A stretch of DNA of 64,000 bases from Pseudomonadota bacterium (GTDB lineage: Bacteria; Desulfobacterota; Desulfovibrionia; Desulfovibrionales; Desulfovibrionaceae): the NCBI GenBank assembly GCA_018822105.1, contig JAHJLB010000049.1, positions 1 to 64,000 of the forward strand. Reading direction: 5' to 3'. Both the position numbers and the translations under genes were made by a program. Every line of letters starts with the position of its first letter. The first letter of the stretch is position 1. Under the pieces are notes generated by a model. The model searched no databases, was not told the DNA's origin, and saw only the letters and a list, made by a program, of their open reading frames with translations. Shown in pieces: positions 1 through 8,403 of the stretch.

Positions 1-1437
1 CGCCCGTTGCACAGCGCCGCCAGCACCCGTGGAGCCAGGATCGCCGCGACCGCTGCCCCCCACCGCTGCGATGGCGCCCACGAGCACCAGGAGCCCGACG
101 AAGACGCGCGCGGCGATGCGCAGCGCGCCTGCCAAGCGGTGTCCGCCGCCCTGGAAAATGACCCCGGCAACCCCCGCCTGCTTCAAATCGCCCTGGACCT
201 GGCCTGGCGCGCCGGCCGCGCCGCCTGGGCCGCGGAGCTGCTTGCGCGGCCCTGGGCCACGGAGGCCGAGCCCCTGCGGCGCTTCGCCCTGGGCAACGCG
301 CTGTTCCTGGCCGGGGACATGGAGCGCTCGAGCGAGGCCTATGCCCAGGCCCTGGCCGTCCTGCCGCTGCCTACCTGCGGCTGGCGTCTGGGCGAATGCC
401 TGCTGCGCCTGGGCCGGAGGCAGCAGGCCCTGGACCTCTGGCTGGCCGCATTCCGCGCGCGCCCCTGGAACGCCGGCCTGCTGCTGCGGGCCCACGACGC
501 GGCCCTGGGCCTGGACGAGGCCCGGCGTCCCCTGGACGGCCAGCTGGCCGTGCTGCTGTATACCTGGAACAAGGCCAGGCTGCTCGACGCGACCCTGGCC
601 GCGGTGCTGGGCTCGGAGCTTGGCGGGGCGCGCGTTTTCGTCCTGAACAACGGCTGCACGGACGGCACCGCCGAGGTCGTGTCCGCCTGGAGCGGGCGCG
701 CGGGCGAGGGGCGCCTGACCAGCATCGACCTGCCCGTGAACGTGGGCGCGCCAGCGGCCCGCAACTGGCTGGCCCGGCTGCCCGAGGTTGCGGCCTGCCG
801 CTACGCGGCCTATCTGGACGACGACGCCCTGCCTCCGCCGGACTGGATCTCCCGCCTGGGTGCCGCCGTGGAGGCCTACCCGCAGGCCGGGGTCTACGGC
901 TGCCGGGTGGTCGACGCGGACAACCCGGCCCGGGTCCAGAACGTCGACCTGCACCTGCGGCCCGGCTCCTGCGGCGGGCCTGGGCCGGAAAAGGCCGGCG
1001 GCGGGGTCGCCCTGTCCGACCTGCAACTGCTTGAGCCGGACTACGGCCAGTTCGGCTACCTGCGGCCCTGCGTCTCGGTGACGGGGTGCTGCCACTTGTT
1101 CCGCACCCGGATCCTGGCCGAGAGCGGCGGCTTCGACATCGCGCTTTCCCCGTCGCAGTTCGACGACCTGGAGCTCGATCTGCGGCTGAACCTCCGGGGC
1201 TGGCCCGCGGTGTACCAGGGGCATCTCCGCGTGGGCCACGCGCGGAGTTCAGGGGAGCAGGCCAGGCTGAGCGCCAGGGCCGCGGCCAACGCCTACGGGA
1301 ACCTGGCCAAGGTCGAGGGGCTGCACCCGCGCCGGGAGCTTAAGGACATAGCCCGGCAGGACCGCGCGCGGCTGGTGGAGGATCTCCGGCGCAAGGCCGG
1401 GGCCCTGGGCCCGGAGTGGGCGCCGGAGCCCCTTTAG
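1..1437 (+). CDS. Family 2 glycosyltransferase with helical N-terminal repeats (5' incomplete)
   Basis: The reading frame is open to the first base of the window, so the true start may lie outside; a TTG at 7 and a GTG near 139 are the only starts seen inside. Residues about 40-165 (counted from base 7) form TPR-like helical pairs. Residues about 180-400 are a GT-A fold of the GT2 type, with NNGCTDGT near 214, NVGAPAARN at 245-253 and a DDD metal/nucleotide-sugar motif at 271-273. It probably transfers a sugar to a cell-surface glycan or protein from the cytoplasmic side; donor and acceptor cannot be told. The gene ends 44 bp from the convergent larC. Confidence 0.75.
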   Translation, partial: RPLHSAASTRGARIAATAAPHRCDGAHEHQEPDEDARGDAQRACQAVSAALENDPGNPRLLQIALDLAWRAGRAAWAAELLARPWATEAEPLRRFALGNALFLAGDMERSSEAYAQALAVLPLPTCGWRLGECLLRLGRRQQALDLWLAAFRARPWNAGLLLRAHDAALGLDEARRPLDGQLAVLLYTWNKARLLDATLAAVLGSELGGARVFVLNNGCTDGTAEVVSAWSGRAGEGRLTSIDLPVNVGAPAARNWLARLPEVAACRYAAYLDDDALPPPDWISRLGAAVEAYPQAGVYGCRVVDADNPARVQNVDLHLRPGSCGGPGPEKAGGGVALSDLQLLEPDYGQFGYLRPCVSVTGCCHLFRTRILAESGGFDIALSPSQFDDLELDLRLNLRGWPAVYQGHLRVGHARSSGEQARLSARAAANAYGNLAKVEGLHPRRELKDIARQDRARLVEDLRRKAGALGPEWAPEPL

Positions 1438-1480
1438 CCGAGGCTGCGCGCCAAGGGGCAGGGGGCCTGCCCGTCGGCCG

Positions 1481-2293
1481 CTAGTGGGCATGGCCGTGGC
1501 CGTCCCCGTTTGCTTCCTCTTTGTGCCCATCCCGCTCGGCCACATCCCGCTCGGGGCCTTCCTCCTCGGGTCTGCCGTCCTCGATGAGGAACGCGCGCAG
1601 GAAGGTGGGATACGCCCCGGTGGAATAGGTGCCGGAGCCGTAGCCCACGGCCAGCACGCGGCCCAGGGGCAGCGGCCCGTACGAGGCGGCCAGGGTCTTG
1701 ACCAGGCAGAGGCCCGTGGGCGTGGCCAGCTCGCAGCCGGACTCCGTGGCGAAGGTGCGCATGCCCTTGGCCAGTTCGGCGCAGGCCGGGGCCGGCACCG
1801 GGAAGCGGCCGTGGGAGAATTCCACGAACCCGGAGCCCAGGTTCACGGCCGAGGCCGAGATGCTCTCCGCGCCGCTGGCTTCAACCAGCAGCATGGTCCC
1901 CAGCACATCCACCACGGTGTCCACCGCGCCCACCTCATGGAAATGGATGCGCTCCAGGGGCTCGTTGTGCACGCTGGCCTCGGCCAGGGCCAGGCGCGTC
2001 AAGGCCTCCAGGCCGCCCTCCTTGACCCGCTGGGGCAGGTCCGAGGCCCCGACGATGCGCGTCAGGTCGGAGAGGTGGCGCAGGGGCTGGGGGCTTTCCT
2101 CCAGCACCTCTACGCGCCGGGTGCGGATGCCCTGGACCATCTGCCCGGAAAAGCGCACGGACACGCCGGGCAGGCCCAGGGCCGCCACGGCCCCGGCCAG
2201 AAGCTCGGGGCCGCCCTCCAGCATGTCGGCCAGGGCGGCCAGGAGCATGTCGCCGGACACGCCCAGGGCGCATTCGAGGTAGAGCGTCTTCAC
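1481..2293 (-). CDS. larC: LarC-like nickel insertase lacking the C-terminal domain
   Basis: This is the N-terminal part of the DUF111/LarC family (start GVSGDMLLAAL; HFHEVGAVDTVVDV near 115-130; TPTGLCLVK near 190). LarC inserts nickel into the pincer nucleotide cofactor of lactate racemase in a CTP-dependent reaction. Full-length members are about 400 aa; this one stops at 270 aa with a tail rich in His, Asp and Glu (ending DGHGHAH) where the CTP-binding LarC2 region should begin. It starts with GTG, six bases after larB. No LarC2-like frame was found downstream, where the opposite-strand glycosyltransferase lies. The His-rich tail might hold Ni2+. Family assignment is firm; activity is uncertain. 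Confidence 0.85.
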   Translation of the reverse strand: MKTLYLECALGVSGDMLLAALADMLEGGPELLAGAVAALGLPGVSVRFSGQMVQGIRTRRVEVLEESPQPLRHLSDLTRIVGASDLPQRVKEGGLEALTRLALAEASVHNEPLERIHFHEVGAVDTVVDVLGTMLLVEASGAESISASAVNLGSGFVEFSHGRFPVPAPACAELAKGMRTFATESGCELATPTGLCLVKTLAASYGPLPLGRVLAVGYGSGTYSTGAYPTFLRAFLIEDGRPEEEGPERDVAERDGHKEEANGDGHGHAH

Positions 2294-2299
2294 GTCGGG

Positions 2300-3052
2300 T
2301 TATCCTTTGCCTGCGGCGTCGCACTGGGCGTTGATGACGTGGGCCATGTAGCCGGCCCCGAAGCCGTTGTCGATGTTCACCACGCTCACCCCCGGCGCGC
2401 AGGAGTTGAGCATGGTCAGAAGCGCGGCCAGGCCACCGAAGCTGGCGCCGTAGCCCACGCTGGTGGGCACGGCGATGACCGGCGCGGCCACGGCTCCGCC
2501 CACCACCGAGGGCAGCGCCCCATCCATGCCCGCCACGGCCACCACGGCGCGCGCGTCCAGAAAGTCGTCCAGCACCGAGAGGAAGCGGTGGATGCCAGCC
2601 ACCCCGCAGTCGAAATGGCGCGCCACGCGGCTGCCCAGGTGCTCGGCCGTGCGCGCGGCCTCCTCGGCCACGGGCAGGTCCGCGGTGCCGGCGCTGACCA
2701 CGATGACCTTGCCCACCAGCTCCACGGGTTCGCGCACCACGCTCAGGATGCGCGAAAGGGGATCGTATGCCGCCCCGGGCATGTGCCGCACGGCCTCGAA
2801 ATGCTCCGCCCCGGCGCGGGTGCCCAGCACGCGGCCGTTCTTCTCCGCCAGTACATGGTAGATGGCCGCCACATGCTCCGGGGTCTTGCCCTGGCAGAAG
2901 ACCACCTCCGGATGGCCCTTGCGCAGCAGGCGGTGGTGGTCCAGCCGGGCGAACCCTGCATCGGCGTAGCTCAAGCCCGTCAGGCGGCGTTTGATCTCTT
3001 CAGCCGTGATCCGCCCCTGGCGGAAGTCCTCAAGCAGTGCGTCCACGTTCAC
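2300..3052 (-). CDS. larB: LarB, pyridinium-3,5-biscarboxylate mononucleotide synthase
   Basis: LarB carboxylates nicotinic acid adenine dinucleotide at C5 and releases AMP, giving the precursor of the nickel-pincer cofactor. The C-terminal half resembles the PurE fold (VVSAGTADLPVAEEA near 120, GMDGALPSVVGG near 180, NIDNGFGAGYMA near the end). I chose the GTG at 3052 because it overlaps the larE stop (GTGA), has a GGGGGA ribosome site just upstream and gives a normal protein of 250 aa starting VNVDALLEDF; an upstream in-frame ATG at 3118 lies inside larE. Translationally coupled to larE. Confidence 0.93.
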   Translation of the reverse strand: MNVDALLEDFRQGRITAEEIKRRLTGLSYADAGFARLDHHRLLRKGHPEVVFCQGKTPEHVAAIYHVLAEKNGRVLGTRAGAEHFEAVRHMPGAAYDPLSRILSVVREPVELVGKVIVVSAGTADLPVAEEAARTAEHLGSRVARHFDCGVAGIHRFLSVLDDFLDARAVVAVAGMDGALPSVVGGAVAAPVIAVPTSVGYGASFGGLAALLTMLNSCAPGVSVVNIDNGFGAGYMAHVINAQCDAAGKG

Positions 3053-3867
3053 GTGCGTTCCCCCAAGGAAAAGTGTCTGAAGCCGAAGAATCTCGCCCGT
3101 TCCTCCAGCCGCGCGCACAGGCTCTGGGCCAGCAGGAGCTGGCCGGGGCGCACCAGCAGCCGCACGGCGTCTTGCCCGAGAGCCTGGCCACCGTTCTTGC
3201 AGGGCACCAGCCGGGCGCGCAGGTCCACAAGCCCAAGCTCCCGCGCCACGCGCTCCATGCCCTCGATGGCCGTAAGGCGCTTGTAGGACAGCTCATGGCC
3301 CTCCGGCACCCGCGTGGCCAGGCAGGAGTTGGAGGGGTCGTCCGCGTTGGGCAGGCCGATGGCCCGCGCCAGCTCGCGCACCCCGGCCTTGTCGATGCAG
3401 CAGGCGGCCAGGGGCGAATGCGCCCCGAACTCGGCCACGGCCCGGCGGCCCGGCCGCGCCGGATCGTCGTCGGCGTTGGTGCCCTCGGCCAGGGCCGCGG
3501 CAGGCCGCCCCGCAGCGCCGAAATGCTCCGCCGCCCCCTGGCGCACGGCCTCCAGCACCCGGCCCTTGCACAGGTAGCAGCGCTGGGCCGTGTTGGCGCG
3601 CACGGCCTCCTCGGCCAGGATGGAGATGCCGCGCACGAGCACCCGCGCCCCTGCCTCGCGCCCAAGAAAGGCGCCCAGCCGCTCGGCGCGCTCCCGCTCA
3701 TGGCCGCAGACGAACTCTGAACGCACGTTCACGCCCACCGCTCCTTCGCCCAGGGCCGTGGCCGCGGCCCAAAGGGCCAGGGAGCTGTCCACCCCGCCGG
3801 AAAAGGCCACGGCCGTGGGGCCGAGGGCGCGGAAGGTGTCGAGAAGTCGTGTCAGCCGTGGATCCAT
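3049..3867 (-). CDS. larE: LarE, sulfur transferase of nickel-pincer cofactor synthesis
   Basis: A PP-loop ATP pyrophosphatase (SGGVDSS at 23-29) that adenylylates the pyridinium dicarboxylate nucleotide and delivers sulfur to make the bis-thiocarboxylate. Two modes are known: sacrificial LarE with one reactive Cys, and [4Fe-4S] LarE with three Cys. Here Cys97 and Cys100 (RCYLCK) plus Cys182 (PSNSCLATR) give three candidates, consistent with the cluster-bearing, catalytic type expected of an anaerobe. Length 272 aa is typical. First gene of larE-larB-larC; larA is not in the window. Confidence 0.92.
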   Translation of the reverse strand: MDPRLTRLLDTFRALGPTAVAFSGGVDSSLALWAAATALGEGAVGVNVRSEFVCGHERERAERLGAFLGREAGARVLVRGISILAEEAVRANTAQRCYLCKGRVLEAVRQGAAEHFGAAGRPAAALAEGTNADDDPARPGRRAVAEFGAHSPLAACCIDKAGVRELARAIGLPNADDPSNSCLATRVPEGHELSYKRLTAIEGMERVARELGLVDLRARLVPCKNGGQALGQDAVRLLVRPGQLLLAQSLCARLEERARFFGFRHFSLGERT

Positions 3868-3898
3868 GTTCGTCCTGTGCCCAGCGCTCCCCAGGGGC

Positions 3899-4047
3899 TC
3901 CGCCCCCTGGACCCCGCCGGGGGGAAATGATTCCCCCCGGGCCCCCTCATCTGCCCGCTTCGCTTATTGCGGCGGGGACCGCCGCAGCAAGCGAAGCCCG
4001 ATGGGGAGTCCAGAGGGCCTCAGGCCCTTTGGCCGCCGGAGGCGGTA
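3899..4047. repeat. GC-rich palindromic extragenic element, copy 1
   Basis: This gene-free stretch between larE and the MATE gene holds a palindrome around 3919-3942 (CCGGGGGGAAATG then ATTCCCCCCGG). Next comes an imperfect hairpin at about 3953-3999 with arms CGCTTCGCTT and AAGCGAAGCG. Last is a small stem GGGCC-TCA-GGCCC at 4015-4027 followed by GGCCGCCGGAGGC at 4031-4043. The last module and the GGGGGGAATC core recur near 21144-21340, and the last module also at 50223-50252. It may act as a terminator or as a 3' stabiliser for the minus-strand MATE transcript. Confidence 0.65.
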
Positions 4048-4072
4048 ACCATCGCCACGCCTGCGGCCGCTG

Positions 4073-5518
4073 TCAAGGACAAGTGCCGCCAGCGGGCCCC
4101 GGCGCCTCCTCGATGACCTTGATCCTGCGCCAGTGGCCGCCCCGGAAGCGCAGGGCGAAGGCGCACGCCAGCGCGGCGATGTAGGCCGTGAGGCAGAGCC
4201 AGGGGGCGTGGATGCCGCCGGTGCCGGACTCGACCAGGGCCCAGGCGGGCAGGATGAGCACCCCGACGCTGGCCGCCAGCATGGTCAGCATGACGAAGCG
4301 CGTGTCGCCCGCGCCCTTCAGCGCGCCGAAGTAGACGATGGAGACCCCGTCGATGAGGCTGTAGAGGGCCACGTAGCGCAGGAGCACCACGCCCATGCGG
4401 CGGATGTCGGCGAAGGCCGGGTCGCCGGGGAGCGTGGCCAGGCCGGGGGCGGTTTCGAAGAGGTCGAGCAGCGGTCCGGGCAGCAGCACGAACACGAGCC
4501 CCACCATCCACATCCAGCCCAGGGACAGCCTGAGGATGTTGCCCGTGGCGCGCTGGGCGATGTCCGGGCGCTTCTGGCCCTGGCTGCGGCCCACCAGGAT
4601 GCTGGCGGCGATGGACAGGCCGATGACCGGCAGATAGGTCAGCGAATTGATGGAGAAGGCGATGTTGGTGGCGGACAGCTCGACCATGCCCAGCCGGCCC
4701 ACCAGAAGTGAAAACCCGGTGAGGGCCAGGATGTCGAGGAAGAACTGCACCCCCGCCGGAAGGCCGATGCGCAGCAGCCGCAGGAGCATCTCCGGTTCCG
4801 GGCGGGGCAGCGCGGCGATCCTGTGGCGCAGCCTGGCCTCGGGCGAGAGCAGGATCAGGGCGAAGAAGAACAGGCAGATGATGGCGCTGCCGGCCACCGT
4901 GGCCAGGGCCGCGCCGTGGATGCCCAGCTCCGGCGCGCCCCATTTGCCGAAGATGAGCGCGTAGTCCAGGGGGATGTTCAGGGCCGCCCCGGCCAGGTTC
5001 ACCAGCATCACCGGCACGGTCCGCTCCAGGCCGGAGAAGTACGACGAGAGCGCCGTGGAGAGGACCATGAAGCCCCCGCCCAGGGTGAGGACGAAGAAGT
5101 AGTCGGCCTCCAGGGCGCGCACCTGCGCGGGGTGCCCGGCCCAGGCGAAGATGGGCCCGCCCAGGAAGGCCAGGCCGGCCAGGATGGCGGCGGCGGCCAG
5201 GCTGAACCACACGCCCTGCCACAGCGCCGGGCCCACGCGCTCCGGACGGCAGGCCCCGGCGTACTGGGCCACCAGCACGCTGACGCAGCTGGCCACGCCC
5301 ATGAAGAAGCCGATGAACAGAAAGGAGGCGATGCCTGCGGGCACGGAGGCGGCGATCTCGGACGCGCTGTGCCGGCCCAGGAACACGCGGTCCGTGAACT
5401 GCATGAGGGTGTAGCTGCCCATGCTGACCATGAGCGGCGCGCCGATGGCCAGGGCCTCGCGGTAGCCGCCGGGGCCCTGCCAGCGGTCGGGCCACTTGCT
5501 GGACTGCGCACCGGCCAT
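4073..5518 (-). CDS. MATE family multidrug/Na+ antiporter
   Basis: An integral inner-membrane protein of about 480 residues with some twelve hydrophobic segments arranged as two MatE repeats. Family signatures include a first helix with MVSMGSYTLMQFTDRVFLG and LKGAGDTRF in the second half. It should export cationic drugs or metabolites in exchange for Na+ or H+; the substrate is unknown. ATG 5518 is used here. A GTG at 5527 that overlaps the stop of the upstream flavoprotein (GTGA) and has GGCGG just before it is an equally good start, and implies coupling with that gene. Confidence 0.88.
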   Translation of the reverse strand: MAGAQSSKWPDRWQGPGGYREALAIGAPLMVSMGSYTLMQFTDRVFLGRHSASEIAASVPAGIASFLFIGFFMGVASCVSVLVAQYAGACRPERVGPALWQGVWFSLAAAAILAGLAFLGGPIFAWAGHPAQVRALEADYFFVLTLGGGFMVLSTALSSYFSGLERTVPVMLVNLAGAALNIPLDYALIFGKWGAPELGIHGAALATVAGSAIICLFFFALILLSPEARLRHRIAALPRPEPEMLLRLLRIGLPAGVQFFLDILALTGFSLLVGRLGMVELSATNIAFSINSLTYLPVIGLSIAASILVGRSQGQKRPDIAQRATGNILRLSLGWMWMVGLVFVLLPGPLLDLFETAPGLATLPGDPAFADIRRMGVVLLRYVALYSLIDGVSIVYFGALKGAGDTRFVMLTMLAASVGVLILPAWALVESGTGGIHAPWLCLTAYIAALACAFALRFRGGHWRRIKVIEEAPGPAGGTCP

Positions 5519-5523
5519 GGCGC

Positions 5524-6765
5524 TCACACCGCCTGCCCGGCGGCGAAGCCAGAGGCCCAAGCCCATTGCAGGTTGTAGCCGCCCAGCTCCCCGGCCACGT
5601 CCAGGGCCTCGCCGATGGCGAAGAGGCCGGCCAGGGCGCGGCACTCAAAGGTCTTAGGCGAGAATTGCGCCGTGTCCAGGCCGCCGCTGGCGGCCTCGGC
5701 CCGGAGCATGCCCGCGGTGCCGGAGGGGGTGACGCGCCAGGCGTGCACAACCTCGGCCAGGGCCTGCATCTGGGCCTTGGACAGCTCGGCGCATTTGCGG
5801 TTCGCGCTTGCCGCGATGTCCGGCGGCAATGCCGCCAGGAGCGCCTCGGCCAGGCGGCGCGGCAAAAGCCCCGCCAAAAGGGTGCGGGCAAGGGTCCTGC
5901 CCCGGGCCGGGTCGCGCAAAAGCTGGCGCAGGTCCGCGTCGGGGGCCAGGTCGATGCTCAGGGCCTGGCCCTTGCGCCAGTGCGAGGAGATCTGCAGGGC
6001 CGCCGGGCCGGAAAGCCCCTGGTGCGTGAACAGCAAGCCGTCGGTGCAGGCCCTGCCCAGGCAGGACACCGTGGCGTTGAGCCCGATGCCCGAGAGCTCG
6101 CGGCATAGGGCAAGCATGGCCCCGGTGCAGGTGAAGGGCGTGAGGGCCGGGCGCGAGGGCAGGTGCGCCAGCCCCAGGCTTCCGGCCAGCCGGGCGCCGG
6201 TGTCCGTGCCGCCCAGGGCGGGCCAGGCCGGGCTGCCCAGGGCCAGCACCACGCGCGGGGCCATGAGCGGGCCGCGGTCGGTGCCGACGCGGAAGCCGCC
6301 CTCCACCGGGGTGACGGACTCCACGCGGTGGTTCAGCAGGAACCGGGCCCCGGCCCTGCGGCAGGCGGTCTCCAGGGCGTCGGTGAGGGGCGTGGCCCCC
6401 TGGTCGCAGAACATGCGGCCAAAGTCCTCCTCGTGGGCGGAGAGGCCGAGGCTGGCCAGCAGGGCCAGGAAGTGGCGCGGGGAGAAGCGTTTCAGGGCCT
6501 GGGCCGTGAAGCGCGGGTTGGCCGAGAGGTAGTGCGCCGGGGCGGCGTTCAGGTTGGTGCAGTTGCACCGGCCCCCGCCCGAGGCGCGCAGCTTGCGGGC
6601 CGTGATCTCCGAGGCGTCGGCCAGGGCCACGCGGCGGCCCCGGCGGGCCGCTGTGAGGGCGCAGAGGAGCCCGGCCGGGCCGGCGCCCAGGATGAGGACG
6701 TCGGGCTGGGACAGGATCGGGTCGTGGCCCGCTTGGGCCGTAGATTTTTGGGGGCGTTGCGTCAT
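5524..6765 (-). CDS. BaiN/HI0933-family NAD(P)/FAD-dependent oxidoreductase
   Basis: A flavoprotein of the HI0933/YhiN/BaiN family. The dinucleotide-binding motif LGAGPAGLL lies near residue 26, the family signature SGGGRCNCTN near 62-71, and the C-terminal ELGGYNLQWAWASGFAAG closes the FAD site. BaiN members reduce steroid enones in gut bacteria, but the physiological role of most homologues is unknown, so no substrate is proposed. ATG 6765 (MTQRPQKS) was chosen because the longer frame adds only a low-complexity leader and because family members begin close to the Rossmann strand. Coupled to the downstream MATE gene. Confidence 0.85.
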   Translation of the reverse strand: MTQRPQKSTAQAGHDPILSQPDVLILGAGPAGLLCALTAARRGRRVALADASEITARKLRASGGGRCNCTNLNAAPAHYLSANPRFTAQALKRFSPRHFLALLASLGLSAHEEDFGRMFCDQGATPLTDALETACRRAGARFLLNHRVESVTPVEGGFRVGTDRGPLMAPRVVLALGSPAWPALGGTDTGARLAGSLGLAHLPSRPALTPFTCTGAMLALCRELSGIGLNATVSCLGRACTDGLLFTHQGLSGPAALQISSHWRKGQALSIDLAPDADLRQLLRDPARGRTLARTLLAGLLPRRLAEALLAALPPDIAASANRKCAELSKAQMQALAEVVHAWRVTPSGTAGMLRAEAASGGLDTAQFSPKTFECRALAGLFAIGEALDVAGELGGYNLQWAWASGFAAGQAV

Positions 6766-6909
6766 GTCAGGAATTGTAGGGGATGGCCCGGCGGAAGACA
6801 AGGCGGCACAGGGGCCGGTCCAGTGGGCAGCCCCCCTTTTCAACCGGTGCGGACTGTGCTAGGCACACCGCTGAAGCGCGTCTCAAAAAATCTTCAAGAG
6901 GGGTGGGTC

Positions 6910-6996
6910 ATGGATTTCTTCTTGTTCTTCGCCGGTTTGTTCAGCGTCATCGCGGCCCTTTTGGTCATCAAGACGACGAGCCCCAACGCGCACTAG
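6910..6996 (+). CDS. 28-residue single-span membrane microprotein (NuoJ N-terminus-like)
   Basis: An ATG preceded by AGAGGGG opens a 28-codon frame beginning MDFFLFFAGLFSVIAALLV and ending KTTSPNAH. It is almost entirely one transmembrane helix with a short polar tail. The pattern of aromatic start, GL..VIAAL.VI and a T.SP.AH end resembles the first helix of NADH-quinone oxidoreductase subunit J, but nothing NuoJ-like follows. A strong intrinsic terminator at 7074-7095 closes the unit, so it looks like a small expressed gene rather than a random open frame. Function unknown. Confidence 0.55.
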   Translation: MDFFLFFAGLFSVIAALLVIKTTSPNAH

Positions 6997-7073
6997 GCCG
7001 GAAGCCTGCCGCCGTGCGCCCAGTTGGGCAGCCTTGCCGGCCCTTCGGGGCTGGCGGGGTGTCCTGTTTTTCC

Positions 7074-7095
7074 GGCCCGCCCTGGCGGGCCTTTT
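7074..7095 (+). terminator. Intrinsic terminator after the microprotein
   Basis: Perfect 8-bp stem GGCCCGCC-CT-GGCGGGCC followed by TTTTC. It terminates the plus-strand microprotein transcript; the convergent SGNH gene ends at its edge. Confidence 0.8.
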
Positions 7096-8279
7096 CATTG
7101 GGGCTGCGGAGCCTTCGGCGCGCCGGGGGCCGTCCAGCCCCGCCGGCGCAGCTCCGCGGCCACGGCGCGGGCGGCCAGGGCGTGGGCGTAGGCGTTCCAG
7201 TGGCCGTCCGACTGGAAGGAAAAGCCGCGGCCATGCTGGCGGAAGTCCGCAGCGAACAGCGGGTGCAGGTCCAGGAAGGGGATGTCCAGCTCTCCGGCCA
7301 CCTGCCCGGCCAGGCGGTTCAGGCGCAGCGCGCCCGCAGCGTAGTCCAGGGCCTGCGGCGAGCCGCTCTCGATGGGCGCGCGCACCCCGTCCATGACCAG
7401 CAGCAGCCTGGCTCCGGCCTGGGCGGCCTCGGCCTTCAGCCGCCCGAAGAGATAGGCCGCGGCGCGGCGGTCCAGGGGCTCGCGTCCGGCCAGATCGCTG
7501 ATGTCGATGTTGGCCTGGTGCTGGGGCTCCGGCCCCCGGGGCAGAAGGATGCCGCGCAGGGTCTCGAAGCGCACCTGCCGCCCGTAGGCCAGGTAGCGCC
7601 AGGTGGCGCTGTGGGTGCGGATGCGCGAGAGAAGGCCCTGGCTGTAGGGCAGGGGCGGGATCTCCTCCACCGAGCCGTCCTGGCCCAGGCGCAGCCGCAG
7701 GAAGCTTTTGGTGTACAGGCCCGGCGCCTCGCGCCAGGATTCGTCGAAATCGTTGTGCACCAGGAGCAGCACCAGCACGTCCGGCCTGGCCGGCAGGGCC
7801 GCGCGGCGGGAGATGTGCAGGTACTGCGAGAGCGGCGCGCCGCTTACGCCGTAGCGAAAGACCTCCACCCCGCCGGGCAGGCCGGCCAGCTCCCGCTCCA
7901 GGTCCTCGGCCAGGCTGGCGTCCGGCGGCGTCTGCAGGGCCTCCACATAGGAGTCGCCGACCACGGCGATGCGCAGCCTCGCGGAGCGTTGGGCCGGATA
8001 GTCCGTGCGGGCCGAGTTCCAGCCCTGGGCGTTGATGCTGAAGGGCGCGCGCACGCCCTCCGGGGCGCTGCCCAGGGCAAAGGGCGCGCTCCAGTAGATG
8101 CCGCGCTGTCCCGGCCTGTGGCGCAGCACCCCGTCGATGAAGGCGGGCTCGGGGATGTCCGGGGCCGGAAGCACGAAGCGGAAGCACAGCTCCGCCGCCA
8201 GCAAAAGCAGGAGCAGGCTGGCGGGCACCAGGAGCAGGCTCGCCAGCAGGTTGGGCATTCTGGAAGCAGGTCGCGGCAT
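7095..8279 (-). CDS. Membrane-anchored SGNH/GDSL-like hydrolase
   Basis: 394 aa. A hydrophobic helix at about 10-36 anchors the protein, putting the catalytic domain in the periplasm. Block I of the SGNH fold is VVGDSYVEA with the nucleophile candidate Ser110; block V near the C-terminus is SDGHWN with Asp358 and His360. Such enzymes move or remove acyl (often acetyl) groups on glycans or lipids. A role in acetylation of the alginate-like polymer encoded at 13.7-19.4 kb is possible but only guessed, since the genes are unlinked. ATG 8279 was chosen over upstream starts because it begins just before the anchor; ATG 8258 is an alternative. Confidence 0.75.
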   Translation of the reverse strand: MPRPASRMPNLLASLLLVPASLLLLLLAAELCFRFVLPAPDIPEPAFIDGVLRHRPGQRGIYWSAPFALGSAPEGVRAPFSINAQGWNSARTDYPAQRSARLRIAVVGDSYVEALQTPPDASLAEDLERELAGLPGGVEVFRYGVSGAPLSQYLHISRRAALPARPDVLVLLLVHNDFDESWREAPGLYTKSFLRLRLGQDGSVEEIPPLPYSQGLLSRIRTHSATWRYLAYGRQVRFETLRGILLPRGPEPQHQANIDISDLAGREPLDRRAAAYLFGRLKAEAAQAGARLLLVMDGVRAPIESGSPQALDYAAGALRLNRLAGQVAGELDIPFLDLHPLFAADFRQHGRGFSFQSDGHWNAYAHALAARAVAAELRRRGWTAPGAPKAPQPQ

Positions 8280-8403
8280 GTGTGGCCTTTGGGCGCCGCG
8301 GGCGCTTGCGCTCCCGGCCGGCCTCCCTGTACATGGGGTGTGCGGAGAGCTGTCTATACGAAAGACCAGGGCCGCAGGCAAGGCCTGCGCCGCGGAGGTG
8401 TAC

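Noticed and set aside
1249-1545. A frame downstream of larC that could encode LarC2 by frameshift
   Set aside because: The 98-residue product has no LarC2 features and lies antisense to the glycosyltransferase.
1484-3286. Plus-strand 600-codon open frame opposite larC and larB
   Set aside because: It is rich in Gly, His, Ala and Arg with no domain; it mirrors the GC-rich codons of the real minus-strand lar genes.
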